From Erythrobasidium yunnanense (taxonomy: Eukaryota > Basidiomycota > Cystobasidiomycetes > Erythrobasidiales > Erythrobasidiaceae): a stretch of 64,000 nucleotides of DNA. The position numbers and the translations under genes were made by a program. Every line of letters starts with the position of its first letter. Position 1 is the first letter of the stretch. Below the pieces are notes generated by a model. It did not search any database. It had not been told where the DNA came from and was given only the letters and a program-made list of their open reading frames with translations. The stretch is taken from positions 874,318 through 938,317 of the forward strand of contig BCJC01000002.1 in NCBI GenBank assembly GCA_001600175.1. The letters run 5' to 3'. This document shows, one piece after another, positions 44,644-55,904 of this stretch.

Positions 44644-44925
44644 ATGAACGTTCATCCACTAATTGTGTGCTCCGTACATAATTATCACTCGAAGTGGACT
44701 CTCTACCATGGCAAGAGCAAAGAAACACGTCGCGGTACAGGTATCGATCCCAACGGATGGTCCTATCATGCAACTTGCCGCGCCTGTGGACTGGAACTCC
44801 TCATCACGGACAAACGCATATATGAAAACCTACGCACCATCAACGGCCGCAATGTTAAAGAGCTTCAATCTAGGTCGCAAGCCGCCGAGGCTTATAAGGT
44901 AGAGAGAGCGAGGGAGGGACGATAA
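44644..44925 (+). CDS. Small Cys/His-rich protein, copy 2 of a dispersed family
   Basis: Intronless, 93 residues from ATG 44644. It contains PLIVCSVHNYHSKW, YHG, RRGTGID, GWSYHATCRACGL, ITDK and YENLRT. It matches the minus-strand gene at 23993-24271 over its whole length, although the two lie 20 kb apart with no shared flanking genes. The conserved CxxHxxH and HxxCxxC spacing suggests a single zinc-binding fold. No signal peptide, no membrane helix and no recognised family. The C-terminus is basic and helical. Conservation of frame between two diverged copies is good evidence that both encode proteins. Confidence 0.7.
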   Translation: MNVHPLIVCSVHNYHSKWTLYHGKSKETRRGTGIDPNGWSYHATCRACGLELLITDKRIYENLRTINGRNVKELQSRSQAAEAYKVERAREGR

Positions 44926-45181
44926 CAGCCTCGATGCTATATTGCAATTTACTATTCTCTCAAACTGCACCAATGTATCGTCCCCAAGCATTGCTGAAGC
45001 GTGTTGTATCTTGAGCAATCCCTTAGGTCCGAGCCCGAACAGTTGCACATTGTGTGCCTTGTCTGAGCGCAACAAGCAACGACTTAAATACCGGAATCGG
45101 ACCAGACTGCGAATGGAGCTTGTTCATGCCTTTTTTGCCGTGTCTGATTACACTTTACACATGTAACGCATGCTGAAATGA

Positions 45182-46130
45182 CTACTTGAGGCAGTACTGC
45201 ACGCCAGCAGAGACAATAGTCTTGATCGTATCGACCTGCTCTTGGTTGACTGGTGCATAGAGATGGCTGAAAGAGACAATCAGCCTAGTCTGAGGACAGG
45301 AGCTTTGTTTCACCTACACATGACCCTCTCCGAATTCAGAACTCGTGTACCGAGCTCCCCATCCTTGACTAACGACTGTAGCAGCATCACGTGGAGCTAG
45401 ATTGACCTTGTGCCGTCTGAGGTCAGTATGGAACCGGAGACAGGAGACTGACACACTTACATGGTATCCCGCATCGTAAGGATGGAATCTTGCAACCTCA
45501 TTATTGACTTTTTGACAGGCAGGGTTGCTGCTCTGCAAAACGAAGAGACCGGGCAGACCAGGCTCTACGAGGGAGCTATCCAGCTTCAACGTGCTGGGAT
45601 GAGCTTCGGCGATACCATCCAGCGTAAGCTCGGATTCCTGATCGTATGCCAGTCTTAGCGCGCTTTCTGTATTTCCAAACAATCAAGCGTACCTTCCTGA
45701 AGCGAAGTGCATCGACAGATTGTACTTCTCGCTGCGGCCACGGGCGAGACTTCATGCTGGGACGTGTACCTTCTCGAGCCGGAATGTTCGCCGGCAAGAA
45801 GGTCTTTTGTTCAGAGTGATTCTGCAGGTCTGTGACAGTGACGAGATCCGGTTGGAAGACGAAGTGCTGCGCCCGAAGAGCGTTCATCTTCATGTAATCT
45901 TTGAAGCCGAGAGAGCCAACTGCAGTAGGACCACCACCACCGCGCCCGCTGATCTGCCATTCCTTGTAATCTGCAATAGCCAGCTGGCCGAACATGGCAA
46001 GCCCAACGTAGAAGACTCGTTGCTTCATGGCTCCAAACATGCTCGGACGGGGAGGAGGCGCATCTACAGGTCGAGCAGCTGGAACTGGCCGGATGTTGGC
46101 ATTGGCGCCGCTTGCTGCTGCTGTAGCCAT
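45182..46130 (-). CDS. Luciferase-domain (DUF5519) protein
   Basis: Four exons (46130-45693, 45637-45461, 45406-45318, 45266-45182) give 262 residues. The N-terminus is Ala/Pro-rich with one hydrophobic segment (RVFYVGLAMFGQLAI) that may anchor it in a membrane. The C-terminal half has HPSTLKLDSSLVEPGLPGLFVLQ, NEVARFHPYDAGYHVNLAPRDA, VVSQGWGARY and LYAPVNQEQVDTI, the pattern of the fungal 'luciferase domain' (DUF5519) family. Despite the name, no light reaction is known for these proteins. Intron 2 ends at CACAAG rather than the nearer CTCAG; only that choice keeps the frame. Confidence 0.82.
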
Positions 46131-46268
46131 GATCGAAGAGGCGTTGCGAACGAAATGCTAGAGAGAAGCAACAAGGTGTCGGACGAAAGAAGACCGCCAT
46201 TCCGGCTCGAGATGATCACAACAACATGCAAACAGCAGCGACCACTATATAACAGCATCTTCACTTCA

Positions 46269-48517
46269 TCAACTATCGCAATTACGCCATTCCGGAGCTG
46301 CGGAAGACGCACACAGTCAGGACAGGCAAGCAAGCGCAGATGTCAGACTTACGTATATACTCCAGCCCGAGAACCTCGAAGATCTCCTCTTCGCTCTTCA
46401 CAAAAATCTCTTTCGATGTCGCTCGATACCACAGTCCGCCGCTATCAAACTTCATACCCTTGACCTTGTCCGCATACAAACGCAGATCGCGCTCGAATGC
46501 TGCGAGGATTACATTCAGCTTGATTGATTATCTTGCGGCTATCCAGATACTTACTGGTCGAGCCGGACCAGCCGAGCACCGCACAGGCATAGTAGCGGTA
46601 GGGTGCAGCGATGAAGTCGACTCGCCTGTGTATGGCATGTTTTCTCGTTGTACCATTCGGAGGAGAGAGCCAGACACCGAAAATCTTGTCGAGAGGGTCC
46701 ATATGCGAGCTGATCAAGGTTGTCCATCAGCTAGAGTATATGACAGGCTTGGCAACTCACGCATGAAAGTGCTGCATGGTGTCATCCCGCTTTGAATCCG
46801 TGAGAGCCATATAGAGCACTTCCGTGACTGGAAGAGCGTGAGCTGTATCCAAATATCACGCGTGGCTTTACTTACTGTACCCTGCGGTCTTCAGCGCCTC
46901 CGTCAATTTTTCCAATGCATCCCGCTGCTTGCCCCCTTCCGGATGTGTGAAGACTATGTCGATGTCATTTGACTCCGCTTTCCCTCTTCGATAGCCGCCA
47001 ACCACTGTATACTCAGCTCCCGGCTGCAGGAATCCGCATTCATTAGACAGGTTCTGCGCTTTCTGCCGCAGTACGTACGATGATATCTTGTAGGTGTTTG
47101 TTGACAATGCCTGCGATCTCGTCTACTTCTGATCGCGGTATTCTGAGCTACACGTCAGCCGGGAGCTTGCGAATAGTTGCGAGCGAGCTTACTTTTTGTC
47201 GAAGTCTTCGACGACTATTCGCAAGATCAGCTTCATTGTAGACGTTCAGAGTCACACGTACGGTCGATACTATTATCGCCCATGCTGGGTAGTATATTCG
47301 GACGCGCCTTGCGAAGTTGCCGGATGTCGTCTATCGTACGGCAACCATCATTGTCGTAGAGATACTTGGCCGTCTTTGAGCCGACACCGTGGATCTTTGT
47401 GAACTCAAGTAGCGCTTTCTGCCTAGGAGTGTTCTTGATTTGTTCTGACCGCACCTCCAATTTAGCTTGATTGCCAAGTACTGGAAGCGACACCTACCTG
47501 CAGCAAAGATCTTGCCAGTCTTGATATACTCGCCGCACTGGTGGGCTATTTTATCACCCACTCCGAGAATGCCTTTAGCTTCTTTCACGCTTCTTATCGG
47601 GTAAGGATACGATTTTATTGCAGCCATCCCCTTCGAATATGTCATGTACCGCCTCTCCTCTCCTTCTAAGCGGTTGAAGTCCCTTATATGCTTGAGTTCT
47701 TCTAGTAGACCCTGGTTTATGCATACTAGAGGATGCCAGCGTTGACAACTGAGAAGGAGAGCGTCAGAAGCTAAATCACAACGAAATCTCGAGGCAATGC
47801 TTACGCAAATCTCTTGTTCTGCCATCTAGGAGGAGCTACTTGACTCGTGACCCATGTTGAGGTGCCAATCGTCGGGTACACTGGCGTTTTCTGAGCGATT
47901 TCCTCGACTAGTCGTTGACATTCGGACATATCCTCGGGTTCAGGAGTGGCAGTATCTGCTCTGGAGAAAGTACTGGGGGCAGGTGAAGCGCTTCCTTGTC
48001 TAGAATATCTTTCATTGACCAGATGAAGGTGATCGAGAAGTGAAGGAACGGGAATCGTGTATTTCTCGTCGAAGGGCTGCTGGATACCAGTTGCTATACT
48101 ATCTTGAAGCCATTCTAACGTTACGAACTTCTTGCTTTCCTGAGAGTCCGATGATCGTCAAGGCACAATCAGCGTGTCGAGAGCCATGTTTTGACGCACG
48201 TATCCGCGTTCAGGCAGGTACTTCTTCATCCTATTCCATACTCTAGTATTGGATACGACGATGGTCGCTTCTTCGGCGCGCGATACGCACTTCCCACCAT
48301 TGGACTCGATGGACCTTGTCAGCCCGCTGACTTCTTCAGGCGCAAGCTTCGCTATGACCAGGAAGATCTTGATATGCTCGCTATTGAAGACCAGCGGATG
48401 ATCCAGCCTGAGACGCTTACTTGCCGGTAACGATGATGAACCGGACTGAATGGTCGAATCGCTCGACGAGCTTGCAGCTTGTTTCGGTGTGGGACGTGGG
48501 CGACGTGGAAAGCCCAT
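46269..48517 (-). CDS. POL4: X-family DNA polymerase (Pol4 / Pol lambda-mu type) with BRCT domain
   Basis: Eleven exons (48517-48200, 48139-47805, 47748-47498, 47444-47262, 47214-47193, 47142-47079, 47023-46876, 46827-46761, 46709-46555, 46499-46353, 46297-46269) give 572 residues. A BRCT-like domain lies at about 30-130 (IFLVIAKLAPEEV, SKKFVTLEWLQDSI). Then the 8-kDa lyase region (NQGLLEELKHIRDFNRLEGEERR, SYPYPIRSVKEAKGILGVGDKIA), the helix-hairpin-helix FTKIHGVGSKTAKYLY, the catalytic VVGGYRRGKAESNDIDIVFTH with two Asp, and RRVDFIA with the third. It ends EYIPPEWRN. Such enzymes fill gaps in end joining and base excision repair. Exon 5 is a 22-base microexon. Confidence 0.92.
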
Positions 48518-49055
48518 ACGGCACTCGTAGATCTTGTAAGAGCAGGCGAAGATCGAAGCAAAAGAACGCGAGACTATACCGAACTGAGACGAAAGGAGAT
48601 AGGTACGGCTACATGGAATTTGTATTGCTAGATACGGTTGCGCTAATGATGGAGCTTCACAACAACAGTCATGATACTTCGTAAGATCGTGTGTGTTTCG
48701 TGAATGTGTCGTATATGCTCGACAAATCCCGTTATCTCACGTCAGCAAGGCAGACCAAGGACTCGCGAGAGCCAGCACCGGACTCTCTGAACCATTGTTC
48801 CTTCCCAACCATCTGCTCGAAGTATCGAAGTGAGCTGCAGGTCGCCTGTGCCGACCCGCAAGGTATGGTCGTCCTTGTCTGATTCCTGCGGAACGCCCTC
48901 TTCTAGATCTTCAGGCGATGCGGGACTAGTACTCCACTTAGGTATATTGAACCTAAGAGATCTCACGCTTGGCGTAGCTATCCAGGATGGAAACAGTTGG
49001 GAAAGGCTACAGAGCCGCGAATCAGCTAAGAGCCATTCTTTAAAGGCGAGCCGCC
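48518..49055. other. Intergenic region
   Basis: Tandem - strand spacer upstream of the polymerase gene. Short readings on both strands have no protein character. Confidence 0.35.
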
Positions 49056-50211
49056 TCACCTTAGGAGTTCCGGGTTCGTCATGTGGTCTGGTGCTCTAAA
49101 CGTCCGCTTTATACCTTCTTGAAGTACACCAGCAGCGGAGAAGAGGTTGCCCGGCTTTCCGGATCTGGTCGTGCTCAGTCGCTGGGGTACTGGCGGTCGT
49201 GCTACCGAAGATGACACCCTATGTTCGTCTCCAAATGGCGACAGGGGCGCTTCTTCGTCGGAGTCCTCGTCAAGCGGGTTCGACAGCAGGGCTGACTGCC
49301 CTTTCTGAGATTGCTCGATATCAGGTTGTCCGATCTCCTCGAGACCTAGTGTCGATTTGAGCAGCCATATGCTATCATGTGTCCACCCAGAACCACCTGC
49401 TTCCGTGAAGACCTAATGCAGGAGTGATTAGTAAGTTTACGCGGCAGATCGAAGCGGGCCTCACCTCTTCTTCTATCACCCACTCCAGGCACCTCTGTCC
49501 TGCTCCGCCTCTATGTGCCTTCGTACTCTGCAACACCAGGAGGGAATATAAGCCTTTCGCGAAAGGGTGCGTCCCTATCATTTCCTTGCTTGCGTATTCG
49601 GCCAGGAAGGTACGCAGCTTCTCCTTCCTCTCTTCCTTCGTCATGAATACATCAGGTGTAGCTTGCGAGAATGTTCTCTCCACCTCTTCACGCCTAGCTC
49701 TAGCGACATCATCGTGATATTTTGCTCGAACGCCAGACAGGATCTTCGTATAGCAGTTCGTAGCCGTCACGCTTGCATCTTTCAAGATGTTCTCAATCTG
49801 CCTTGTAGCATTGGCGTCTTGCTCGTAAAAGCGTGCTTTGCAGAGGGTTTCGAAGTGCTCAATCTCCGGAGGTGTGGGCATGCTATAGCGCCGAGCAGCG
49901 CTTCCTGGCGTTCCAGGAGGTCGTTGTTGCTGGTCCTGATAGCTGCTCCCTCTGCGCTTCGTGAATGGCACGCTTCCAGGTCCTCCAGCAGGCGTCTTGG
50001 CAGGACTTTGCGCGACAACAAAGGAAGCTGTTCGAGGTGAGTAGAGGTTATTGCTACGCCTAGGTGTCACCGGCGAGATGAGAGCTCCTCCATGAAGACT
50101 AGGGTTGCGATTAAGCGAGTAGGTGAGGTTCAAAGGTGCAGGAGCTCGTGCTCGTGAACTCGAATGTGCATAGAAGCTTGTTGCCGAGACTGCCGATAGT
50201 ACAGCAGTCAT
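49056..50211 (-). CDS. Conserved-looking hypothetical protein
   Basis: Two exons (50211-49465, 49412-49056) give 367 residues; the 52-base intron joins in phase. Residues 1 to about 100 are Pro/Ser/Arg-rich and probably disordered. About 105-270 is a compact helical domain: FETLCKARFYEQDANATRQIENILKD is followed by an Arg/Glu helix, then GTHPFAKGLYSLLVLQSTKAHRGGAG, CLEWVIEEEVFTEAGG and WTHDSIWLLKSTLGLEE (each read from separate stretches). The tail is acidic/Pro-rich with SPFGDEHR. I do not recognise the family; the block GTHPFAKGLY gives the impression of a conserved fungal domain. No signal peptide or membrane segment. Confidence 0.75.
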
Positions 50212-50503
50212 TCGCTGCTACTGCAATGCTATCGATACAAGGAAAAGGTAGGGATACAAGAAAACCCGGCCATATCGTCAATGGCATTATGGCGGTGTGC
50301 CGTAAACGTCATGTTTGACCGCACCTCGCAGCGTGAGTATCATGATCATCGGATTTGCGGTACGATAGATCCTCAGTAAAGGCTACAATTACGCCGAATC
50401 ATGGCCTTGTTGTCCTCCGAGCAGCAGGACGATCGGACGTTGGGCTGACATATTTGACAGGTCGGACTGTCCAGCACGAGTCTAAAGCACGGAAGACCAC
50501 GTA

Positions 50504-51484
50504 TCACGTCAGACTCGCCAACTTGGCAGCAGCGGCATTGTTGATAACAAGGGCCTAACAGCGTATTGAGTCAGCTACAATAATGCGAGAAGAGAAAGAG
50601 TACACACCTCCTGTCCTTCTTTGCCGAGATTGACTTTCTGCCCGATCCCTGCTGAAAGCAATGCCTGTGTTCCCATCTGACCTGCTTTGTTCATGGCTGT
50701 TCCCAAGACTGGAGTATCGATCTCGGTATTGGCAGAGAAGCGGGACAGGATGTGTTTCGTAAATGTCCCATAGATAGCTTCCATCGTTCTTGAAGTATCT
50801 CTACCGTCTTGTACTCGTAGGAAGCCAGGGCGGAAGATGATGGTTTCGTCATATCCGATACTGGCGAGAGCTTATTCCGTCAAGCGTTTGCTTCGCATAT
50901 AGAGAAAGGAAGACTGAGGATCAGCTCCTGTACTGGAGCAATAGACCAGGCGCTGCTTTAGACCGGTACGTAAAGCAGCCTGCGCTGCATTGACAACATC
51001 TAGTGGCGGAAAGAAGTCAATACATCATTCTCAGGGGGAGGCTGAAGCTGACTTACATTCCCTGTCTATCTTCTCGAAAGCTGCAGCACTGCCTGCATTA
51101 GCTCTCGATGTCGCCAGCGTGATGTATACAGTCTGCCAGTTTGGCACTTTCGAAAGCTTGTTACTGATCCTCGAAGGGTCCTCGAAGTCTTCATTAGTGA
51201 TCACGACAGCCTCGAGCTTTGATAGCTGCTGAGCATCCGGGGTAGAGACGCCCTTTTGAGGGTAAGATGTCGCTCTTCTCCCGAGTTCGACAACGCTGGA
51301 GTAGTTGGAGTCGCTCAAGAGACTCGCCAGAAGTTGTCTGTACCGAGCGTTCAGACCAGGCCGGGCTGTATTGAGGCTCCCATAGGGCACACCTGCCCAC
51401 GGCGCCGGTCGCGCCAGCTATAAGAGCACGCCTTGTATAGTCATTATCAGGCGTAGGGGCAGTAGTTGACGACGAAGAAGCCAT
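50504..51484 (-). pseudogene. FMP52: Fmp52-like NAD(P)-binding protein with an in-frame stop
   Basis: Exons 51484-51393, 51337-51057, 50999-50608 and 50554-50504 would give 271 residues. Signatures: RRALIAGATGAVGR (Rossmann start), VVELGRR, VYITLATSRANAGS, DREYVVNAAQAA, LVYCSSTGADP, SFLYMRSK, IIFRPGFL and a conserved end. This matches Fmp52/TIP30, a short-chain-dehydrogenase-like protein of the mitochondrial outer membrane. In exon 3 the conserved LTE-ALASIGY is interrupted by TAA at 50872-50874, exactly where one residue is expected; the frame continues perfectly on both sides and no intron can remove it. So this is either a very recent nonsense mutation, a truncated product, stop readthrough or a base error. 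Confidence 0.8.
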
Positions 51485-51845
51485 GTTATCGTCAAAGATG
51501 CAGGTGCTGGTCGGAGATCAACCTGGAAATCTGTCATGGCTTTCTCAGACCCGGCATGGTCGGACTAGACTTGTATATCGCAACAAGTGTTGCATGGGTA
51601 AGTCTTGCTATGTACGTTATTGAATGTACGGAAGCAGCGTGCCGGCAGCTCTCGGGCATGACAGGAAAGAAGGGAAGAGGATGCCGCGGTTTTCGTTTCG
51701 ATAACTTCGGCTTCTTCTACCTTCTTGCGGATGGTCTACTAGATAGACTTGGACTTCGATGCCTCGAGTTGCTCTTCTGGCTTCGACCTTCCTGCTGCCA
51801 GTCATAATATCCTACCTGGTCGATTACGCGAAGACCTTCAAGACA
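51485..51845. promoter_or_regulatory. Divergent spacer, FMP52 and fusion gene
   Basis: Holds the presumed promoters of both flanking genes. The frame of the fusion gene is open from 51759 upstream of its chosen ATG, without further support. No motif named. Confidence 0.35.
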
Positions 51846-54287
51846 ATGTCGATTCCATCTGAGCAGCTGCACGTCGCACCATACGAGATACCACAGCCTG
51901 CTTTCCTTTACGTTACGGCTGAGACTGGCGAGCTCGCTACTGACGACGAATTCAACTGTTCGTTTCATGCCGCTCGATCAGCCAGAAGATACCCGAACTG
52001 ACCATCATCCAAGCTTGGTATAGCGAAGAACACGTTCCCATACGTGCCGGACAGTACGTTGACGCTATCTGATCATGCGAAGAGCAGGTACTCAAGCAAT
52101 CCGTCTGCCATCAGTATCCCGGACTTCTTCACAAATCGACGTTATATCGCTACTGACTCTGGAAGGCCGACATACGCTGCCCTTTACGATATCCAAGACT
52201 TCCAACTCTTTTCGCAGCCGAAGTACACCCACCTGCGAGCCAACCGATCACCGCGAGAAGCGGACTTGGTGAAGAGACTAGAAACGCTAGACAGAAGGAC
52301 CTGCAAGACTGTCTCGGATACAGGAATAGGCAGTACTGCAGCTTCCGACGCACCGAGCCACATCACAACTCTGTACATTCAGCCTAAAGCCGACAAAGAA
52401 GACGCTTTCGCGAAGTGGTACGAAGGAGACTTCGTGACAGCTATGAAGAGAATATCTGGATGGGGAAGGACAGCACGTCACGAAGTAGCGGACTCGCTCG
52501 TGATGAGTGCAAATAAGCAGCCGCTGTCGAACACGGCAGCAAAGTATATCATAGTCAACGGTTAGCTGATGTATCTATTTCATAATCAGATCCAGCTGAC
52601 TTGTTTCATCCACAGAATGTAATTCGGATGCGTCAGAGTCTGCCATCAAGGATCTTCTAGCTACATCAAGCGCAAACGATCTAGTAGAAACCGTAGAGCA
52701 ACGCAGCTGGAAGCTCTATAAGGCATGGGATAATACGGCACGTCCTCCCCTGGACCGTCTCAAGCCCGCCTATCCTCCACCTGGTACATCTGAAATTGGC
52801 GACAAGATCAGAGTACGGAGAGGGGAACGGGGCCTCACTCCTCTAGATGGTGCTCTACTGAACGCTCCAGAGATCGCGAACGGGTGGAACACACTGCTCG
52901 GCGCAGTACGGACAAAGAACAGCTTGCCGGCAGATGTCAGGGAGCTCATAGTAAGTCGAACGATTGGAGCATGAGGAGCATACAGCTGATCAGGAAAACC
53001 AGATTCTTCGGGTTGCCGCTCGCAATCGCGCTGCCTACGAGTGGATCCATCATGAACATGTCGCAACTGACGCGGGAGTCACGGTCGAACAGCTCGTTCG
53101 CCTACGAGATCTGTCGTTGCCTGCGCCCGACCCCAATAGTCCGGCACCCTTCTCTCCTCTCCAAGCTGCTGCCTTCGCATTTGCGGATGCCTCCACCCGC
53201 TTCAGCAATGTTCCGGACAAGGTATATAAGCGACTAAGAGATGAGCTCGCAAAACAGCTACCACAAGGCATTACCGTGGAACAACAATTAACCGAAGCTT
53301 TCGTGACTACCGGCGTTTACAATATGGTCTCCCGCTTCCTCGTGGCTAGCGATGTTGCTGAGCACGCCAACGTCATGGTACCTCTGCCTGCCGCAGAGTG
53401 CACAACAAGGACACTTTTCATCGAAAAGGATGTCACGTTACATGTCTTCCTCGCACGTCATCCAGAAGAGGCGCGCAAACCTTGGCTGGTCTTCGTCAAT
53501 TCGCTCTTGACAGACTATACCATGTGGGAGGGCGTCATGGCAAGATTGTCCAAAGACTACAATCTGATCGCCTATGATCAGCGTGGGCATGGCAAGGTGA
53601 GCTTGTTCATACGAGGAATGACAATCCCCATTGGCTGACTCTGCTATATAGTCCTCTATACCTCCTAGGCCATGCAGCATGGAAGACCTGGCAGACGATA
53701 TTGCAAAGATTCTCGAGCAGCTCTCGATCACTGAGCCCGTGAAGGCAGTCATCGGTATTTCGCAAGGCGGAGCAACCGCTCTGTCTTTCGCTATACGGCA
53801 TCCCGACAAGTACGAACGCATCATAGCGTGCGATACTCAGATCAAGTCACCTGAAGCAAACAGAAAAGCGTGGGACGACCGTATAGAACATGCCAAAGCA
53901 CATGGTATGGAATCTCTTGCTGAAATGACAATTGCCCGCTGGTTCCCCTCTGGATCTCAGATGGTCAAGGGTGCACAAGAGAATCTTCTGAGGCCTATGG
54001 TGCAGAATACAAAGCTTGAAGGCTTCGTTGCCGGTGCTAGAGCCTTACAAGGTTATGACCTATCCGGCGGGATATCGCAAGCGCTAGAAGGAAAGAAGGC
54101 ACTTCTCATAGCTGGAGAGAAGGACGGAAAGCTGCCTGAGGGGCTCAAGAAGCTTGCTGAGGAGCTGAAGGATGCCGGTCGGGACGTGGACTTCTTTGAG
54201 GTCCCAAATGCTGGTCATCTGCCGGTCTTCGTAGAGAATGGGCTGAATGAGTGGTTGGAGAGAGTAGAAGCTTTCTTGAAGGCATAG
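51846..54287 (+). CDS. Three-part fusion: dimeric barrel, carboxymuconolactone decarboxylase, alpha/beta hydrolase
   Basis: Six exons (51846-51957, 52014-52053, 52115-52560, 52616-52950, 53003-53596, 53652-54287) give 720 residues. Residues 1 to about 230 resemble EthD-type ferredoxin-like barrels (WYSEEHVPIRA, FFTNRRYIA, ALYDI). About 255-420 is a carboxymuconolactone-decarboxylase/AhpD-like domain (APEIANGWNTLLGAV, ELIILRVAARNRAAYEWIHHEHVA). About 450-720 is an alpha/beta hydrolase of the 3-oxoadipate enol-lactonase type, with YDQRGHGKS, the nucleophile elbow GISQGG, GEKDG and NAGHLP giving Ser-Asp-His. The last two would catalyse successive steps of the beta-ketoadipate route for aromatic breakdown. 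The order is decarboxylase then lactonase. Actual substrates are unproven. Confidence 0.85.
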
Positions 54288-54356
54288 ATGTATTTAGTAT
54301 GATGCTTAGAAACGAAGTACAAATCGGACTCCGAGCTCTTGTATTGCCCCCTAAAC

Positions 54357-55869
54357 ATGGTCGAGAAAAGGATCATCTCGAGGCAGCATCTTGACGCGTT
54401 TCTCAACAGTCAAACGCACACAGACATCGTCGACTTTGCGAATGCCTTGAATCAGAGTGCTATAGGCGTGACGCTCCGGCAAGATTGCTTATTGAGCGAG
54501 GTATGAAGATATCGAATAGCGCCAGGCGTGGGGCATCTATTCAAGATATTGTGCTCCAATCCAGACCGTCAAGGCCCTCCTCCACATTCTTGATGAAGTC
54601 GACAGTCTGGCCTCGAGCATACCACCCGTCGACAATGAAAAATCTCGCTTTGGCAATCCTGCTTTTAGAACATTCTACGACGAAGTAGCAAGGGTATGCT
54701 GACAGTAGACAGTGGTTCTAACCTTATCGTGATCTGACTGTGCGACAGCTTTCGTCAGAATGGCATAACCGGACCCCGAACTTTCCAGCAGAGCAGCTAT
54801 CCAATGTCACTCCGTATCTGCTAGAATCATGGGGGAACAGGACACGTATCGACTATGGAAGCGGCATGGAGCTGAACTTCCTCTGTTGGCTGTAAGGTCT
54901 ACCTCTCAAGCGACGTAATGCCAGACTGACGCTGCATACAGACTCTGTCTGCAGAAGCTAGGCCTTATCAAGAATGAAGACTATACCGCGGTGGTCACCA
55001 AGGTTTTCTGGCGGTACATGCAGGTCATGCGTCGCCTGCAATCGTCATATTGGCTAGAGCCTGCTGGTGAGCGAGGCTCATTGCCTGTGAAGACTCGTTA
55101 TATTGACACCATGGACAGGCTCGCATGGAGCATATGGTTTGGATGACTATCATTTCCTACCGTTCGGTCAGTGCCATTAGACCTTCCAAGGTTTTCGCGA
55201 GGCTGAAACTCACGCGCAGTCTTTGGAAGTGCCCAGTTGCGAGGTAGGCGACTGCCTGTCCACAGCTCTTTGATGTGCTCATGTCTTGTACAGGACACAA
55301 GTATATCAAGCCCAAGGCCATTCACGATAAAGAGCTTGTCGATGAATACGCCAAGGACTACATGTATCTGGCATGTATACAGTTTGTCGACTCGGCAAGT
55401 CCTCATTCCCTATCTACCCATTCCGTGCTGACGTTGGGTATACATTAGATCAAGACCGCATCTCTGCGTTGGCATTCTCCCATGCTAGATGATATATCAG
55501 CGGTAGGCTTTGATACGGCGAAGTTCATCAATACAAGCTGATTTTGCCGCACAGGTCAAGACATGGGACAAGGTCAACGAGGGCATGATTAAGATGTACA
55601 AAGCCGAAGTACTGGCCAAACTTCCGGTTGCTCAGCATATCTTCTTTGGTGCCCTTCTTCCTTTCCCAGACACGCCAATCGATACTTCCACGCACGACGA
55701 TACCGTGCATGTCGACAATCATGGTCACTTACATGTGCAAGGCGAAGGCTTCGGCGACTGCTGCGGCATTCCTATTCCAAGTGCTTTTGCAGCGGCCAAA
55801 GAGGAGCAACACAAACGCACAGGAGCACCGCCAATGTCATCCAACGTTCGCATTATCCCCTTTGATTAG
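54357..55869 (+). CDS. PP2A phosphatase activator PTPA (Rrd-type prolyl isomerase)
   Basis: Nine exons (54357-54500, 54565-54693, 54749-54891, 54942-55066, 55119-55166, 55220-55243, 55294-55394, 55449-55502, 55555-55869) give 360 residues. Blocks: [131 protein letters not shown] and HIFFGALLPF, each separately clear. PTPA/Rrd1-Rrd2 loads and activates the catalytic subunit of PP2A-type phosphatases. Intron 7 (55395-55448) begins GCAAGT, and no GT site would join DS to IKT in frame. Confidence 0.95.
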
Positions 55870-55904
55870 TTACTGCTATCTAGTATACAAGATCCCTCTA
55901 TAGT

